From Bacteroidota bacterium (GTDB lineage Bacteria > Bacteroidota > Bacteroidia > Flavobacteriales_E > Vicingaceae), in NCBI GenBank assembly GCA_013112545.1, contig JABFGJ010000002.1, positions 329,337 through 393,336 on the forward strand: DNA of 64,000 nucleotides, in the 5' to 3' direction. The notes under the pieces were generated by a model, which saw only the letters and a program-made list of their open reading frames with translations, made no database searches and was not told where the DNA came from. This document shows, piece by piece, positions 9,625 to 17,480 of the stretch. How positions within the stretch are numbered: position 1 is the stretch's first letter; the number at the start of each line of letters is the position of its first letter. Position numbers and translations under genes: made by a program.

Positions 9625-9779
9625 TATTATTATAAATATTTTAAAAATCAAACCATTTTTAAATGAGTTTTTGCCAACCAGTACTAATCATAATGAAAGA
9701 TGGAATTCAAGTAAATAAGGTTACAGTTGTTTTAAATAAAGTAAACTTAAACATAGACTTTCCTCCTAGTAGCTTTAAA

Positions 9780-12692
9780 ATGGTTCGTTTTGAGCAATTT
9801 AATGCGTATAAGCAAATAAAGTTTTTGCTGATTATTTTGCTTGCATTATGTTTTTTAGATGTAAAATCACAGGAATGGAAGTCGAAAGCCACAAATAATA
9901 CAGCCGCTAGGGCTGGGGCACTCTCATTTTCAATGAATGGGAAGGGTTATGTAGGGTGTGGAACAAATGGAACTATACTAAAGGATATGTGGGAATATAA
10001 TTCCACTACAAATTCATGGTCACAAGTTGCGAATTTTATGGGATCCCCTCGAACAGGAGTAAATGGTTTTGTAATAGGAAACTTTTTTTATGGGGGACTT
10101 GGTTGGGATTTAAATATAAATAATTCTTTATATGATATGTATAGATATAATCCTGCAACAAACTCATGGACATCGATTGCAAATTATCCTGGCTATGGGG
10201 CAAGGGTTAGTTTTGCAACTAGCACACCAACAAGGGGGTATGTAGGGGGAGGGATTAAAGGTACAACTACTCCATATGCAAATGATTTTTGGGAATACAA
10301 CCCTACTACAAACTCATGGAGTTCACTAGGGTTTATACCATTAGGCCCAAGAGCTAGCGGAATAGCTTTTTCTTATAATGGTTATGTTTATTTTGGTTTG
10401 GGGCATAATAATAGTGTCGATTTTAATGATTTGTGGAGATATAACCCAGCTAACAATTCATGGTTACAAATGGCTAGTTTTCCTGGTACAGGAAGGTTAG
10501 GCTCTTTAGTTTTTGAGTTAAATGGGAAGGTTATTGTTGGTGGTGGTCATCGATTAGGTGTTGGAGTACCACTTAGTGATTATTATGAATATGATATAGT
10601 TTCTAACACTTGGAAGCCGATTTGTGGCTTTCAAGTTGGGAATAGAACTGGTTCAAGTAGCTTTGTAATTGGAAATAAAGGATATGTGACAACTGGCAGA
10701 ATGGGTTCAGGAAGTTCACAATCTTTTTTATTCGATCTTTGGGAGTTTAATCCTAACCCATATTATGTTAACGATACATTATTATGTAGCGGGGACTCAA
10801 TTACGTTTAACGTAGCTAGTGCAGGTGCTACTTATCTTTGGCATGACGGCTCAAGTCTCCCTACATATAAGACAAAAAATGCTGGAATATTTTGGGTTAA
10901 TGTTACACAAAATAACTGTACAGTAACTGATACATTTAAGGTAAGGACCAATTCAAGTTTTAACCTTGATTTAGGCCCTGATAGTACATTGTGTTTTAGT
11001 GACACAATAAGCTTTGACATTACAAATATTGGAGCAAGTTATTTATGGGAAGACAATTCTACAAATCCAAAACGAAAAGTATTTCAAACAGGGCTATACT
11101 GGGCAGAAGTTACGATAGGTAATTGCACAATACGCGACTCTATTTTTGTCACCGTTCTTCCGGATATTACATTAGATTTAGGCCCTGATAGCACATTGTG
11201 TTTTAGTGACACAATAAGCTTTGACATTACAAATATTGGAGCAAGTTATTTATGGGAAGACAATTCTACAAATCCTAAACGAAAAGTATTTCAAACAGGA
11301 CTATACTGGGCCGAAGTTACGATAGGTAATTGCACAAAACGCGACTCTATATTTGTAACTGTTCTTCCGGATATTACATTAGATTTAGGCCCTGATAGCA
11401 CATTGTGTTTTAGTGACACAATAAGCCTTGACATAACAAATACTGGAGCAAGTTATTTGTGGGAAGATAATTCTACAAATCCAAAACGAAAAGTATTTCA
11501 AACTGGTCTATACTGGGCAGAAATAACAAATGGATATTGTAAGCGAAGAGATTCATTAATCGTTACAGTATTACCAGAATTGACATTTAGTTTAGGTAAA
11601 GACACAGTATTTTGTGGAACAGTTAATTTAACAATCGATATTACTACACCCGGAGCTAGCTACTTATGGGAAGATAATTCAATTAGTCCACTAAGAACTA
11701 TAACTCAACCTGGTTTGTATTGGGTTGAACTTTCAAAAGATGGGTGTAAGAAGCGAGACTCGATTAGAATAACAAAAAGTAATACATTAAACCTTTTTAT
11801 TGGAAATGACACGACTATCTGCTATAATGAATCAATTTTACTAGATCCCAAAATAACTAGTGGAAGTTTTTTATGGCAAGATGGTAGCGTAAATCAGACT
11901 TATACCGCAAAGTTTTCTGGATTGTATTGGGTAGAAGTAAACTCTATGGGCTGCATGAGTAGAGATTCTATTCAAGTTACTGTAAACCCAAAAATTGATT
12001 TAGAATTAGGCAATGACACCGGATTGTGTGTAGGTGATAATATATTGCTTAGTAATCAATTAGCAAGCACAGGTACTTTTCTTTGGAATGATGGGTCTAA
12101 TGGTATCAGTTTATTAGCTTCTAATCCTGGTCTGTATTATGTGCAATTAAATCAAGGGGATTGTTATGAACGAGACTCTATTAATATTATAGAATATCAA
12201 TCGCCTCAAATAAACTTACCAATTGATACTTTTATTTGCTTAGATGAAAGTTTTGTTTTGGATGCTTTTTTCGAAGGAGCAAGTTACCTCTGGAATACAG
12301 GCTCTATTAGCTCTAAGCTAGTTGTTTTAGATTCAGGACTGTATTCTGTTTCAGTTACAAATGCTTGCGGAACCATTAAGGATAGCATTTATATTGATGG
12401 AAAAGATTGCAACTGTAGGATTTACTTGCCAAATGTAATTACACCTAATAATGATGGATTAAACGATGAGTTTATTCCTGTTTACCAATGTGAAATTGCT
12501 GAATATGAATTATTAATTTTTAATCGCTGGGGCAATTTGCTCTTTACTTCAACAAATGTAGATTTAGGGTGGGACGGTAGGTTTCAAGGTGAAAATGCAT
12601 CGCTAGGCTCTTATGTATATACTATAAAGTTTAAAGTAGAATCAGAAAATAAATACCGCAGATACTTGGGTTCTTTTACCATTCTAAAATAA
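9780..12692 (+). CDS. large secreted Kelch plus Ig-repeat protein with gliding-motility-associated C-terminal domain
   Basis: A 970-aa extracellular protein. The ATG at 9780 is preferred because a signal peptide (hydrophobic LLIILLALCFLDVKSQ) follows; the frame stays open to 9663. Residues ~40-330 hold about six Kelch repeats (each ending NSW, as in YNPTTNSW), probably one beta-propeller. Then come eight ~69-residue Ig-like units, each with a Cys pair and the pattern ASYLWEDNS...GLYWVEV...RDSI. The last ~90 residues (YLPNVITPNNDGLND through FNRWG to the end) are the CHU_C/TIGR04131 domain, a type B T9SS signal. Likely a surface adhesin. Three of the Ig units are nearly identical at DNA level. 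Confidence 0.9.
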   Translation: MVRFEQFNAYKQIKFLLIILLALCFLDVKSQEWKSKATNNTAARAGALSFSMNGKGYVGCGTNGTILKDMWEYNSTTNSWSQVANFMGSPRTGVNGFVIGNFFYGGLGWDLNINNSLYDMYRYNPATNSWTSIANYPGYGARVSFATSTPTRGYVGGGIKGTTTPYANDFWEYNPTTNSWSSLGFIPLGPRASGIAFSYNGYVYFGLGHNNSVDFNDLWRYNPANNSWLQMASFPGTGRLGSLVFELNGKVIVGGGHRLGVGVPLSDYYEYDIVSNTWKPICGFQVGNRTGSSSFVIGNKGYVTTGRMGSGSSQSFLFDLWEFNPNPYYVNDTLLCSGDSITFNVASAGATYLWHDGSSLPTYKTKNAGIFWVNVTQNNCTVTDTFKVRTNSSFNLDLGPDSTLCFSDTISFDITNIGASYLWEDNSTNPKRKVFQTGLYWAEVTIGNCTIRDSIFVTVLPDITLDLGPDSTLCFSDTISFDITNIGASYLWEDNSTNPKRKVFQTGLYWAEVTIGNCTKRDSIFVTVLPDITLDLGPDSTLCFSDTISLDITNTGASYLWEDNSTNPKRKVFQTGLYWAEITNGYCKRRDSLIVTVLPELTFSLGKDTVFCGTVNLTIDITTPGASYLWEDNSISPLRTITQPGLYWVELSKDGCKKRDSIRITKSNTLNLFIGNDTTICYNESILLDPKITSGSFLWQDGSVNQTYTAKFSGLYWVEVNSMGCMSRDSIQVTVNPKIDLELGNDTGLCVGDNILLSNQLASTGTFLWNDGSNGISLLASNPGLYYVQLNQGDCYERDSINIIEYQSPQINLPIDTFICLDESFVLDAFFEGASYLWNTGSISSKLVVLDSGLYSVSVTNACGTIKDSIYIDGKDCNCRIYLPNVITPNNDGLNDEFIPVYQCEIAEYELLIFNRWGNLLFTSTNVDLGWDGRFQGENASLGSYVYTIKFKVESENKYRRYLGSFTILK
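10971..11591 (+). repeat. three tandem 207-bp repeats inside the surface protein gene
   Basis: Units begin at 10971, 11178 and 11385, exactly 207 bp apart (69 codons), and differ by only a few, largely synonymous bases; a fourth unit from 11592 keeps the phase but is diverged. Each encodes one Ig-like module. Such arrays expand and contract by recombination or slippage. Confidence 0.9.
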
Positions 12693-12756
12693 ATAAACTA
12701 AAGTTGGTTAGATTATTTAATCGCTCCTTAAAAACATCATAACCATTTATTTATTA

Positions 12757-12915
12757 ATGAACAATACCAGTACGAATGTATCTAATCATTACATTCTAGA
12801 TACTCAGGATTCGGATTTACTTATCAATATTAGTGGATATACCTCGGGTATTTATTCTGTTTCACTTGTCGTAGATGGAGTTTACAGAGATTTTAAGACA
12901 TTTACGATTTATTAA
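12757..12915 (+). pseudogene. remnant of a T9SS C-terminal sorting domain
   Basis: A 52-codon open frame whose product ends GYTSGIYSVSLVVDGVY and then a short basic-aromatic tail. That is the pattern of the last ~50 residues of a Por/T9SS-type C-terminal domain. There is no signal peptide and no upstream body of a protein; stops precede it in frame. Most likely the tail of a gene lost by deletion between the two neighbouring T9SS genes. It ends 11 bases before the ATG of the next gene. Confidence 0.5.
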
Positions 12916-12926
12916 ACTTGTTTATT

Positions 12927-13574
12927 ATGAAAAAAATAACACTTCTTTTTTTAGTTTTAATTAGTATTGGTCAAATCAGAGCTCAGCAAATAACGAATAC
13001 CTTCCCTGATTCAATTCATATTCAAACAAATATGGAATTTGAAATTCTGACAACCTTTCCATGGAATGTAGGTCCTCCGCCTCATTTTTGTGGAGATATT
13101 TTTGGAGTAAGCGATAGCTTAATAGGGAATACGATTATTTATGATTTTTATTTTGAGATTTCTGGAGTAAAAAGTTTCGGGTCTTCATGCGCTAGATGGG
13201 ATACAATTAATCATGGAGTATTAAGTCCGGGTAATTATACTTTAATTGGATTTTGGAATTATCGTGACTCAATTGTTTCTCCTGATACTACTTTTAGGTA
13301 TGCATCAGACACCATAAGTATTTATGTATCTAACACTACTTCTATAGAAAAGAAAGCAAGAAATTCCCTCTCTATATCTCCTAACCCGATTAAATATAAA
13401 TTTAAAATTTGGAATAAGGATGACCAGCGAATAGAGAAAATAGAAATTTGGGATTTAACAGGAAAACTTATTAAAAGCATACCCTATGACTTAAATGAAA
13501 TAGATGTTTCTATTCTACCGAACGGGATTTATGTATTAAAAATAATTTCTACTGATGGAAGCATCACAATTTAA
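12927..13574 (+). CDS. small secreted protein with T9SS type A sorting domain
   Basis: A 215-aa protein starting at the ATG at 12927 (MKKITLLFLVLISIGQIRAQ signal peptide); a TTG nine bases upstream is in frame but less likely. Residues ~20-135 are a beta-rich domain with two Cys, no family recognised. Residues ~145-215 form a T9SS type A tail (ISPNPIKYKF, IWDLTGKLI, LPNGIYVLKI). The very end (DGSITI) lacks the usual final KKFIK-type residues, so the tail may be slightly truncated. Confidence 0.75.
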   Translation: MKKITLLFLVLISIGQIRAQQITNTFPDSIHIQTNMEFEILTTFPWNVGPPPHFCGDIFGVSDSLIGNTIIYDFYFEISGVKSFGSSCARWDTINHGVLSPGNYTLIGFWNYRDSIVSPDTTFRYASDTISIYVSNTTSIEKKARNSLSISPNPIKYKFKIWNKDDQRIEKIEIWDLTGKLIKSIPYDLNEIDVSILPNGIYVLKIISTDGSITI

Positions 13575-13600
13575 AAAATTGTGAAATCGAATTAAATAAA

Positions 13601-13641
13601 AAAATGGCATTAGAGTTTAAATAAATTTCTAAGGCCATTTT
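13601..13641. terminator. hairpin between convergent genes, possible bidirectional terminator
   Basis: AAAATGGC (13601-13608) pairs with GCCATTTT (13634-13641), and after one mismatch TTAGA pairs with TCTAA, giving about 13 pairs around a 13-base loop. It lies between two convergent genes. T tracts on both sides are short. Confidence 0.45.
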
Positions 13642-13719
13642 CGATGTTAAACAATTGCATAATAAAACAGTAGTATTTCTGCCTTTTTCTTATCTACTTA
13701 GTCAACCTTTAAAAAGTAT

Positions 13720-14448
13720 TTACTCTACAGTGATGTTTTCTAAATTTATACGTGAAAGCTCTTGAAGCTGATTTGATTCAAGGTCGTGACCGAGTGACTC
13801 TAACGGTGAATTCTTTTCAACAGGCTCGTAATTGATATAATCTACAAATCGAATTCCACCCACAAAACGTTCGTTTATTGCCTTGCGAAACCGAAGTCCA
13901 CCATCATTTACTTGAAAAGAGTATGCTAGATAATCTATACTAAAATCATTGGTATCAAACCAATAAATATATTTGTCTTGATAGTCTTCACCTCCTCCTT
14001 CTTTCTTAAAGCTAATCCTTAGCTTATGGTATGCATGACCTTCAATTTCCTCTTCACCTAAATATTCTTTTATCACTGCTTCGTCATTGAGCTTGTATGG
14101 TAATAATGCAAAATAAAATACGGAGTTTATTGATTCTATGTATTTAAAAGCCATACTGTCTTCCACAGGAAAGTGATTGTTATTTACTAATCTTTCAAAT
14201 CCGTTGTTCGTATATATGTCTTCTATTTCTTGTTCTTTATCAATGAATAAACGACTCATTTTCCAGCTATCTTTTTTGCGAATAACTTCATAGTGTTTAT
14301 CTCTAAAATCAAAAGTGATTTTCGCATTATTATACTTGCCATTTCCCGAATACCTTATGGATTCTTCAATGATTTTATCTGCGTCTGGTTTGCTTGTGCA
14401 GGAAACTAGTGTTATGCTTAAAAAGCAAATAGAAATAAATTTTAACAT
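13720..14448 (-). CDS. lipoprotein, DUF6503-like
   Basis: A 242-aa lipoprotein. The start is taken at the ATG whose product begins MLKFISICFLSITLVSC, a signal peptide with lipobox LVSC; the frame extends 69 bases further, but that stretch contains the upstream operon's terminator. The body (IEESIRYSGNGKYNNAKITFDFRDKHYEV) resembles DUF6503-type Bacteroidota lipoproteins as I recall them. Probably periplasmic or outer-membrane anchored; function unknown. Confidence 0.7.
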   Translation of the reverse strand: MLKFISICFLSITLVSCTSKPDADKIIEESIRYSGNGKYNNAKITFDFRDKHYEVIRKKDSWKMSRLFIDKEQEIEDIYTNNGFERLVNNNHFPVEDSMAFKYIESINSVFYFALLPYKLNDEAVIKEYLGEEEIEGHAYHKLRISFKKEGGGEDYQDKYIYWFDTNDFSIDYLAYSFQVNDGGLRFRKAINERFVGGIRFVDYINYEPVEKNSPLESLGHDLESNQLQELSRINLENITVE

Positions 14449-14460
14449 TGTGAGAATAAT

Positions 14461-14488
14461 AAAAAAAAGTCCCGAAACTCGGGACTTT
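14461..14488 (-). terminator. rho-independent terminator of the fadNAE operon
   Basis: Ten-pair stem AAAGTCCCGA / TCGGGACTTT (14466-14475, 14479-14488) with a three-base loop. On the minus strand it is followed by a run of eight T. It lies 20 bases past the acyl-CoA dehydrogenase stop. Confidence 0.9.
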
Positions 14489-14507
14489 AAAATAATTGAT
14501 AATTTGC

Positions 14508-16280
14508 TTAATAACAATATTTATTTTCTGCTATCATCTTTTCTGCAATTTTTCTTCTTGCTTCTTTGGTGTTATATGGGTCCACTTTTGAGAATCGTTT
14601 TATTCCCATTAACATGGCTCTTTGTTCATCTCCCTCAGCAAATGAATTAATTGCTTCCTTTCCCCAAATAAAAACTCGATCTGCAGCATCATATAAGTAA
14701 CACTCAAGCATTTCTTTTTGCAAGGAATATTCTTTGTTTAGAATTTTCATCTTTTCTATACGAAGTAACATCGACTCACAAATATATGCTTCCATAGCAA
14801 TATCGGCGACATTCATTAAAATTTCTTGCTCTTTGGCTAATGAAGTAGTAAATTCTTTTGCAGCTGCCCCAGCAGTCAATAAAACCGCTTTTTTCATATT
14901 CTCAACCGTTCTTTTGGCTTTAGAAAACTCTGTGCTATCGTCAAAGTCGAAGTCAGGAATTTCTAACAATGATTCACCAACTGCTTGTGCCGGACCTAAA
15001 ATATCTAGTTCTCCTTGCATGGCTCTTTTTAGGATAATATCAACCGTTAGCATACGGTTAATTTCATTTGTCCCTTCAAAAATCCGATTAATTCTAGCAT
15101 CTCGATAAGCTCTTTCCATATCGGCTTCAGCTGAATAACCCATGCCGCCATATACCTGAACTCCTTCGTCAACTACATAATCTAATGTTTCAGAACCATG
15201 AACTTTTAAGATAGCGCATTCTGCTGCATATTCTCTCAACCCTCCTAGTGTTGCCTCTTGTTTATCTTTCCCCTCCGCAATTAAGGCATTGATTTTATCA
15301 TCTATATTTTGACTCAAACGGTATAGAGCAGATTCAGTTGCAAAACATTTTATAGCTTGCTCAGCCAACTTGTATTTAATAGCGCCATACTTTGAGATAG
15401 GTCGTCCAAACTGCTCTCTTTCGTTGGCATAATTGACTGTTCTTGAGGTAGCTGCTTTAGAAGCACCTAGAGCTGCTCCAGCTAATTTCGCTCTACCAAT
15501 ATTTAAGATGTTTAATGCAATTTTAAAACCCTCGTTTCTTTTTCCCAATAAATTTTCGACTGGAACTTTTACATCATTAAAAAAGATTTGACGTGTGGAA
15601 GATCCTTTAATACCCATTTTAGCTTCTTCTGGATTCATTGTAATTCCAGGCATATCGGCTTCTAAAATAAAAGCGCTTAAATTTTCATCATCTCCAATTT
15701 TTGCAAATACCGTTAAAACATGGGCAAATCCACCATTGGTAATCCACATTTTCTGACCATTTAAGATGTAATGCTTGCCGTCTTCAGTAAGTATTGCTTT
15801 AGTTTTTCCTGAGTTAGCATCAGAACCTGAGCCTGGCTCTGTTAAACAATAACATCCTTTCCACTCACCACTTGCTAATTTTGGAATAAATTTTTGCTTT
15901 TGCGCCTCAGTTCCATAATACAAGATTGGTAGCGTTCCAATGCCTGTGTGTGCTGAAAGTGCAACGGCAAAAGAATATCCTGCACCTGTTACTTCTGCGG
16001 TAAGCATAGAAGTAACAAAGTTCTTCCCAAAGCCACCGTATTCCTCTGGTATAGAAATTCCACAAAGTCCTAATTCACCAGCTTTAGTGATCAACCCTGG
16101 CATTAAACCTTCTTCCATTTTGTCGATTCTATCGATAACTGGATACACTTCTTGGTCTAAAAAATCTTGACAGCTTTGAGCAATCATTCTTTGCTCTTCG
16201 TCAAATTGCTCTGGAATGAAAATGTCATTCGCGTCAGTTTCTATTATTAAAAACTCACCACCTTTAATTGATTTACTCAT
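14508..16280 (-). CDS. fadE: acyl-CoA dehydrogenase
   Basis: FAD-dependent enzyme for the first step of beta-oxidation, acyl-CoA to trans-2-enoyl-CoA. At 590 aa it is the long form with a ~190-residue C-terminal extension, as in Bacillus FadE (YusJ). Family segments seen: CYCLTEPGSGSDA and KMWITNGGFAHV (substrate and FAD contacts), YGGMGYSAEADMERAYRDAR and RIFEGTNEINR (C-terminal helical domain, with the Glu in RIFEGT the likely catalytic base). Last gene of the marR-fadN-fadA-fadE operon, 11 bases after fadA, and followed by a strong terminator. Confidence 0.92.
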   Translation of the reverse strand: MSKSIKGGEFLIIETDANDIFIPEQFDEEQRMIAQSCQDFLDQEVYPVIDRIDKMEEGLMPGLITKAGELGLCGISIPEEYGGFGKNFVTSMLTAEVTGAGYSFAVALSAHTGIGTLPILYYGTEAQKQKFIPKLASGEWKGCYCLTEPGSGSDANSGKTKAILTEDGKHYILNGQKMWITNGGFAHVLTVFAKIGDDENLSAFILEADMPGITMNPEEAKMGIKGSSTRQIFFNDVKVPVENLLGKRNEGFKIALNILNIGRAKLAGAALGASKAATSRTVNYANEREQFGRPISKYGAIKYKLAEQAIKCFATESALYRLSQNIDDKINALIAEGKDKQEATLGGLREYAAECAILKVHGSETLDYVVDEGVQVYGGMGYSAEADMERAYRDARINRIFEGTNEINRMLTVDIILKRAMQGELDILGPAQAVGESLLEIPDFDFDDSTEFSKAKRTVENMKKAVLLTAGAAAKEFTTSLAKEQEILMNVADIAMEAYICESMLLRIEKMKILNKEYSLQKEMLECYLYDAADRVFIWGKEAINSFAEGDEQRAMLMGIKRFSKVDPYNTKEARRKIAEKMIAENKYCY

Positions 16281-16291
16281 ATTCTTATTTT

Positions 16292-17476
16292 TTATAACAT
16301 TTCAAAAATTCCGGCTGCACCTTGTCCTGTTCCAACACACATGGTTACCATACCGTATTTTTTATTTCTTCTTTTTAATTCATTAAACAGTTGAACAGAT
16401 AATTTTGCTCCTGTGCATCCAAGTGGATGCCCCAGAGATATAGCTCCACCGTTTACGTTTACTATCTCAGGATTTAAGCCCAACTCTCTAATAACGGCTA
16501 AAGATTGTGAAGCAAAGGCTTCATTCAATTCGATGAGGTCGATATCGGATAACTTCATTCCTGCTTGTTTTAAAGCTTTTGGAATCGCTTTCACAGGGGC
16601 AATTCCCATTACTCTAGGGTCAACACCTGTTGCCGCATAAGTAATTAGTCTAGCGATGGGCTTTAAATTGTACTTTTTAACCATTTCTTCTGAAGCAACC
16701 ATAACAAAGGCAGCACCATCTGATGTTTGTGAAGAATTTCCAGCAGTTACAGAACCCCCTTCTGCAAATACAGGGCGTAATCTGGCTAAAGCTTCTACAG
16801 AAGTTCCTTTTCTAGGACCCTCGTCCACAGTGAACATCGATTCGCTTGTTTTCTTTTTACCATCTTCATCCAAGTAATTTCTTTTGACTAGAATTGGTGC
16901 GATATCATCTTTAAAAGTTCCATTTTCTATCGCTTTTAAAGATCTCATGTGCGAATTGTATGAAAACTCATCCTGATCTTCTCTGCTAACCTTGTAGTCT
17001 TTTGCAACAGCTTCTGCTGTAAGACCCATTCCCCAGTAATAAGTTGGATTTTTTTTGGCAACATCAGCGTGTGGAACAATTCTCCAGCCTCCCATTGCCA
17101 TGGTTGACATGGATTCAATTCCACCGGCAAGTATTAAACTACCCATGCCGTTTTTGATTTTAGAATCGGCGATAGCAATTGTTTCTAGTCCAGAAGAACA
17201 ATATCGATTGACTGTCATTCCAGGTACATTAATTTCGTTTAAAGCCATTAAGGCAACTAAACGCCCGACATTTAAGCCCTGTTCCGCCTCAGGAGTTGCA
17301 TTTCCTACAATGACATCATCAATTTCTTTAGGATCTATTTGCGAAACATCTTTCATTAGGTGTTGTATCACTTGAGCTCCAATTTCATCTGGTCTTGTAA
17401 ATCTCAAAGCTCCTCTTCCTGCTTTTGCAACAGCTGAGCGATACCCTGCTACTATATATGTGTCCATTTTCTTCAT
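16292..17476 (-). CDS. fadA: acetyl-CoA acyltransferase (3-ketoacyl-CoA thiolase)
   Basis: Thiolase cleaving 3-ketoacyl-CoA with CoA to acetyl-CoA, the last beta-oxidation step. 394 aa, normal length. Catalytic residues are visible: nucleophile Cys93 (NRYCSSGLE), His350 (GHPLG) and Cys380 (CVGTGQG). The ATG at 17476 is 4 bases past the fadN stop; an in-frame ATG at 17467 is the alternative start. Gene order fadN-fadA-fadE matches the Bacillus subtilis operon. Confidence 0.95.
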   Translation of the reverse strand: MKKMDTYIVAGYRSAVAKAGRGALRFTRPDEIGAQVIQHLMKDVSQIDPKEIDDVIVGNATPEAEQGLNVGRLVALMALNEINVPGMTVNRYCSSGLETIAIADSKIKNGMGSLILAGGIESMSTMAMGGWRIVPHADVAKKNPTYYWGMGLTAEAVAKDYKVSREDQDEFSYNSHMRSLKAIENGTFKDDIAPILVKRNYLDEDGKKKTSESMFTVDEGPRKGTSVEALARLRPVFAEGGSVTAGNSSQTSDGAAFVMVASEEMVKKYNLKPIARLITYAATGVDPRVMGIAPVKAIPKALKQAGMKLSDIDLIELNEAFASQSLAVIRELGLNPEIVNVNGGAISLGHPLGCTGAKLSVQLFNELKRRNKKYGMVTMCVGTGQGAAGIFEML

Positions 17477-17480
17477 GCTT

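Noticed and set aside
9663..9779. upstream ATG of the Kelch/Ig gene
   Set aside because: Starting at 9663 would put ~39 extra residues in front of the signal peptide; ATG 9780 gives a normal one.
10832..11020. minus-strand frame inside the large surface protein
   Set aside because: It mirrors the repeat coding on the plus strand and has no start signal or family.
13564..13584. terminator hairpin TCACAATTT/AAATTGTGA at the end of the small T9SS gene
   Set aside because: Nine AT-rich pairs overlapping the stop codon and no T tract; the hairpin at 13601 is a better terminator.
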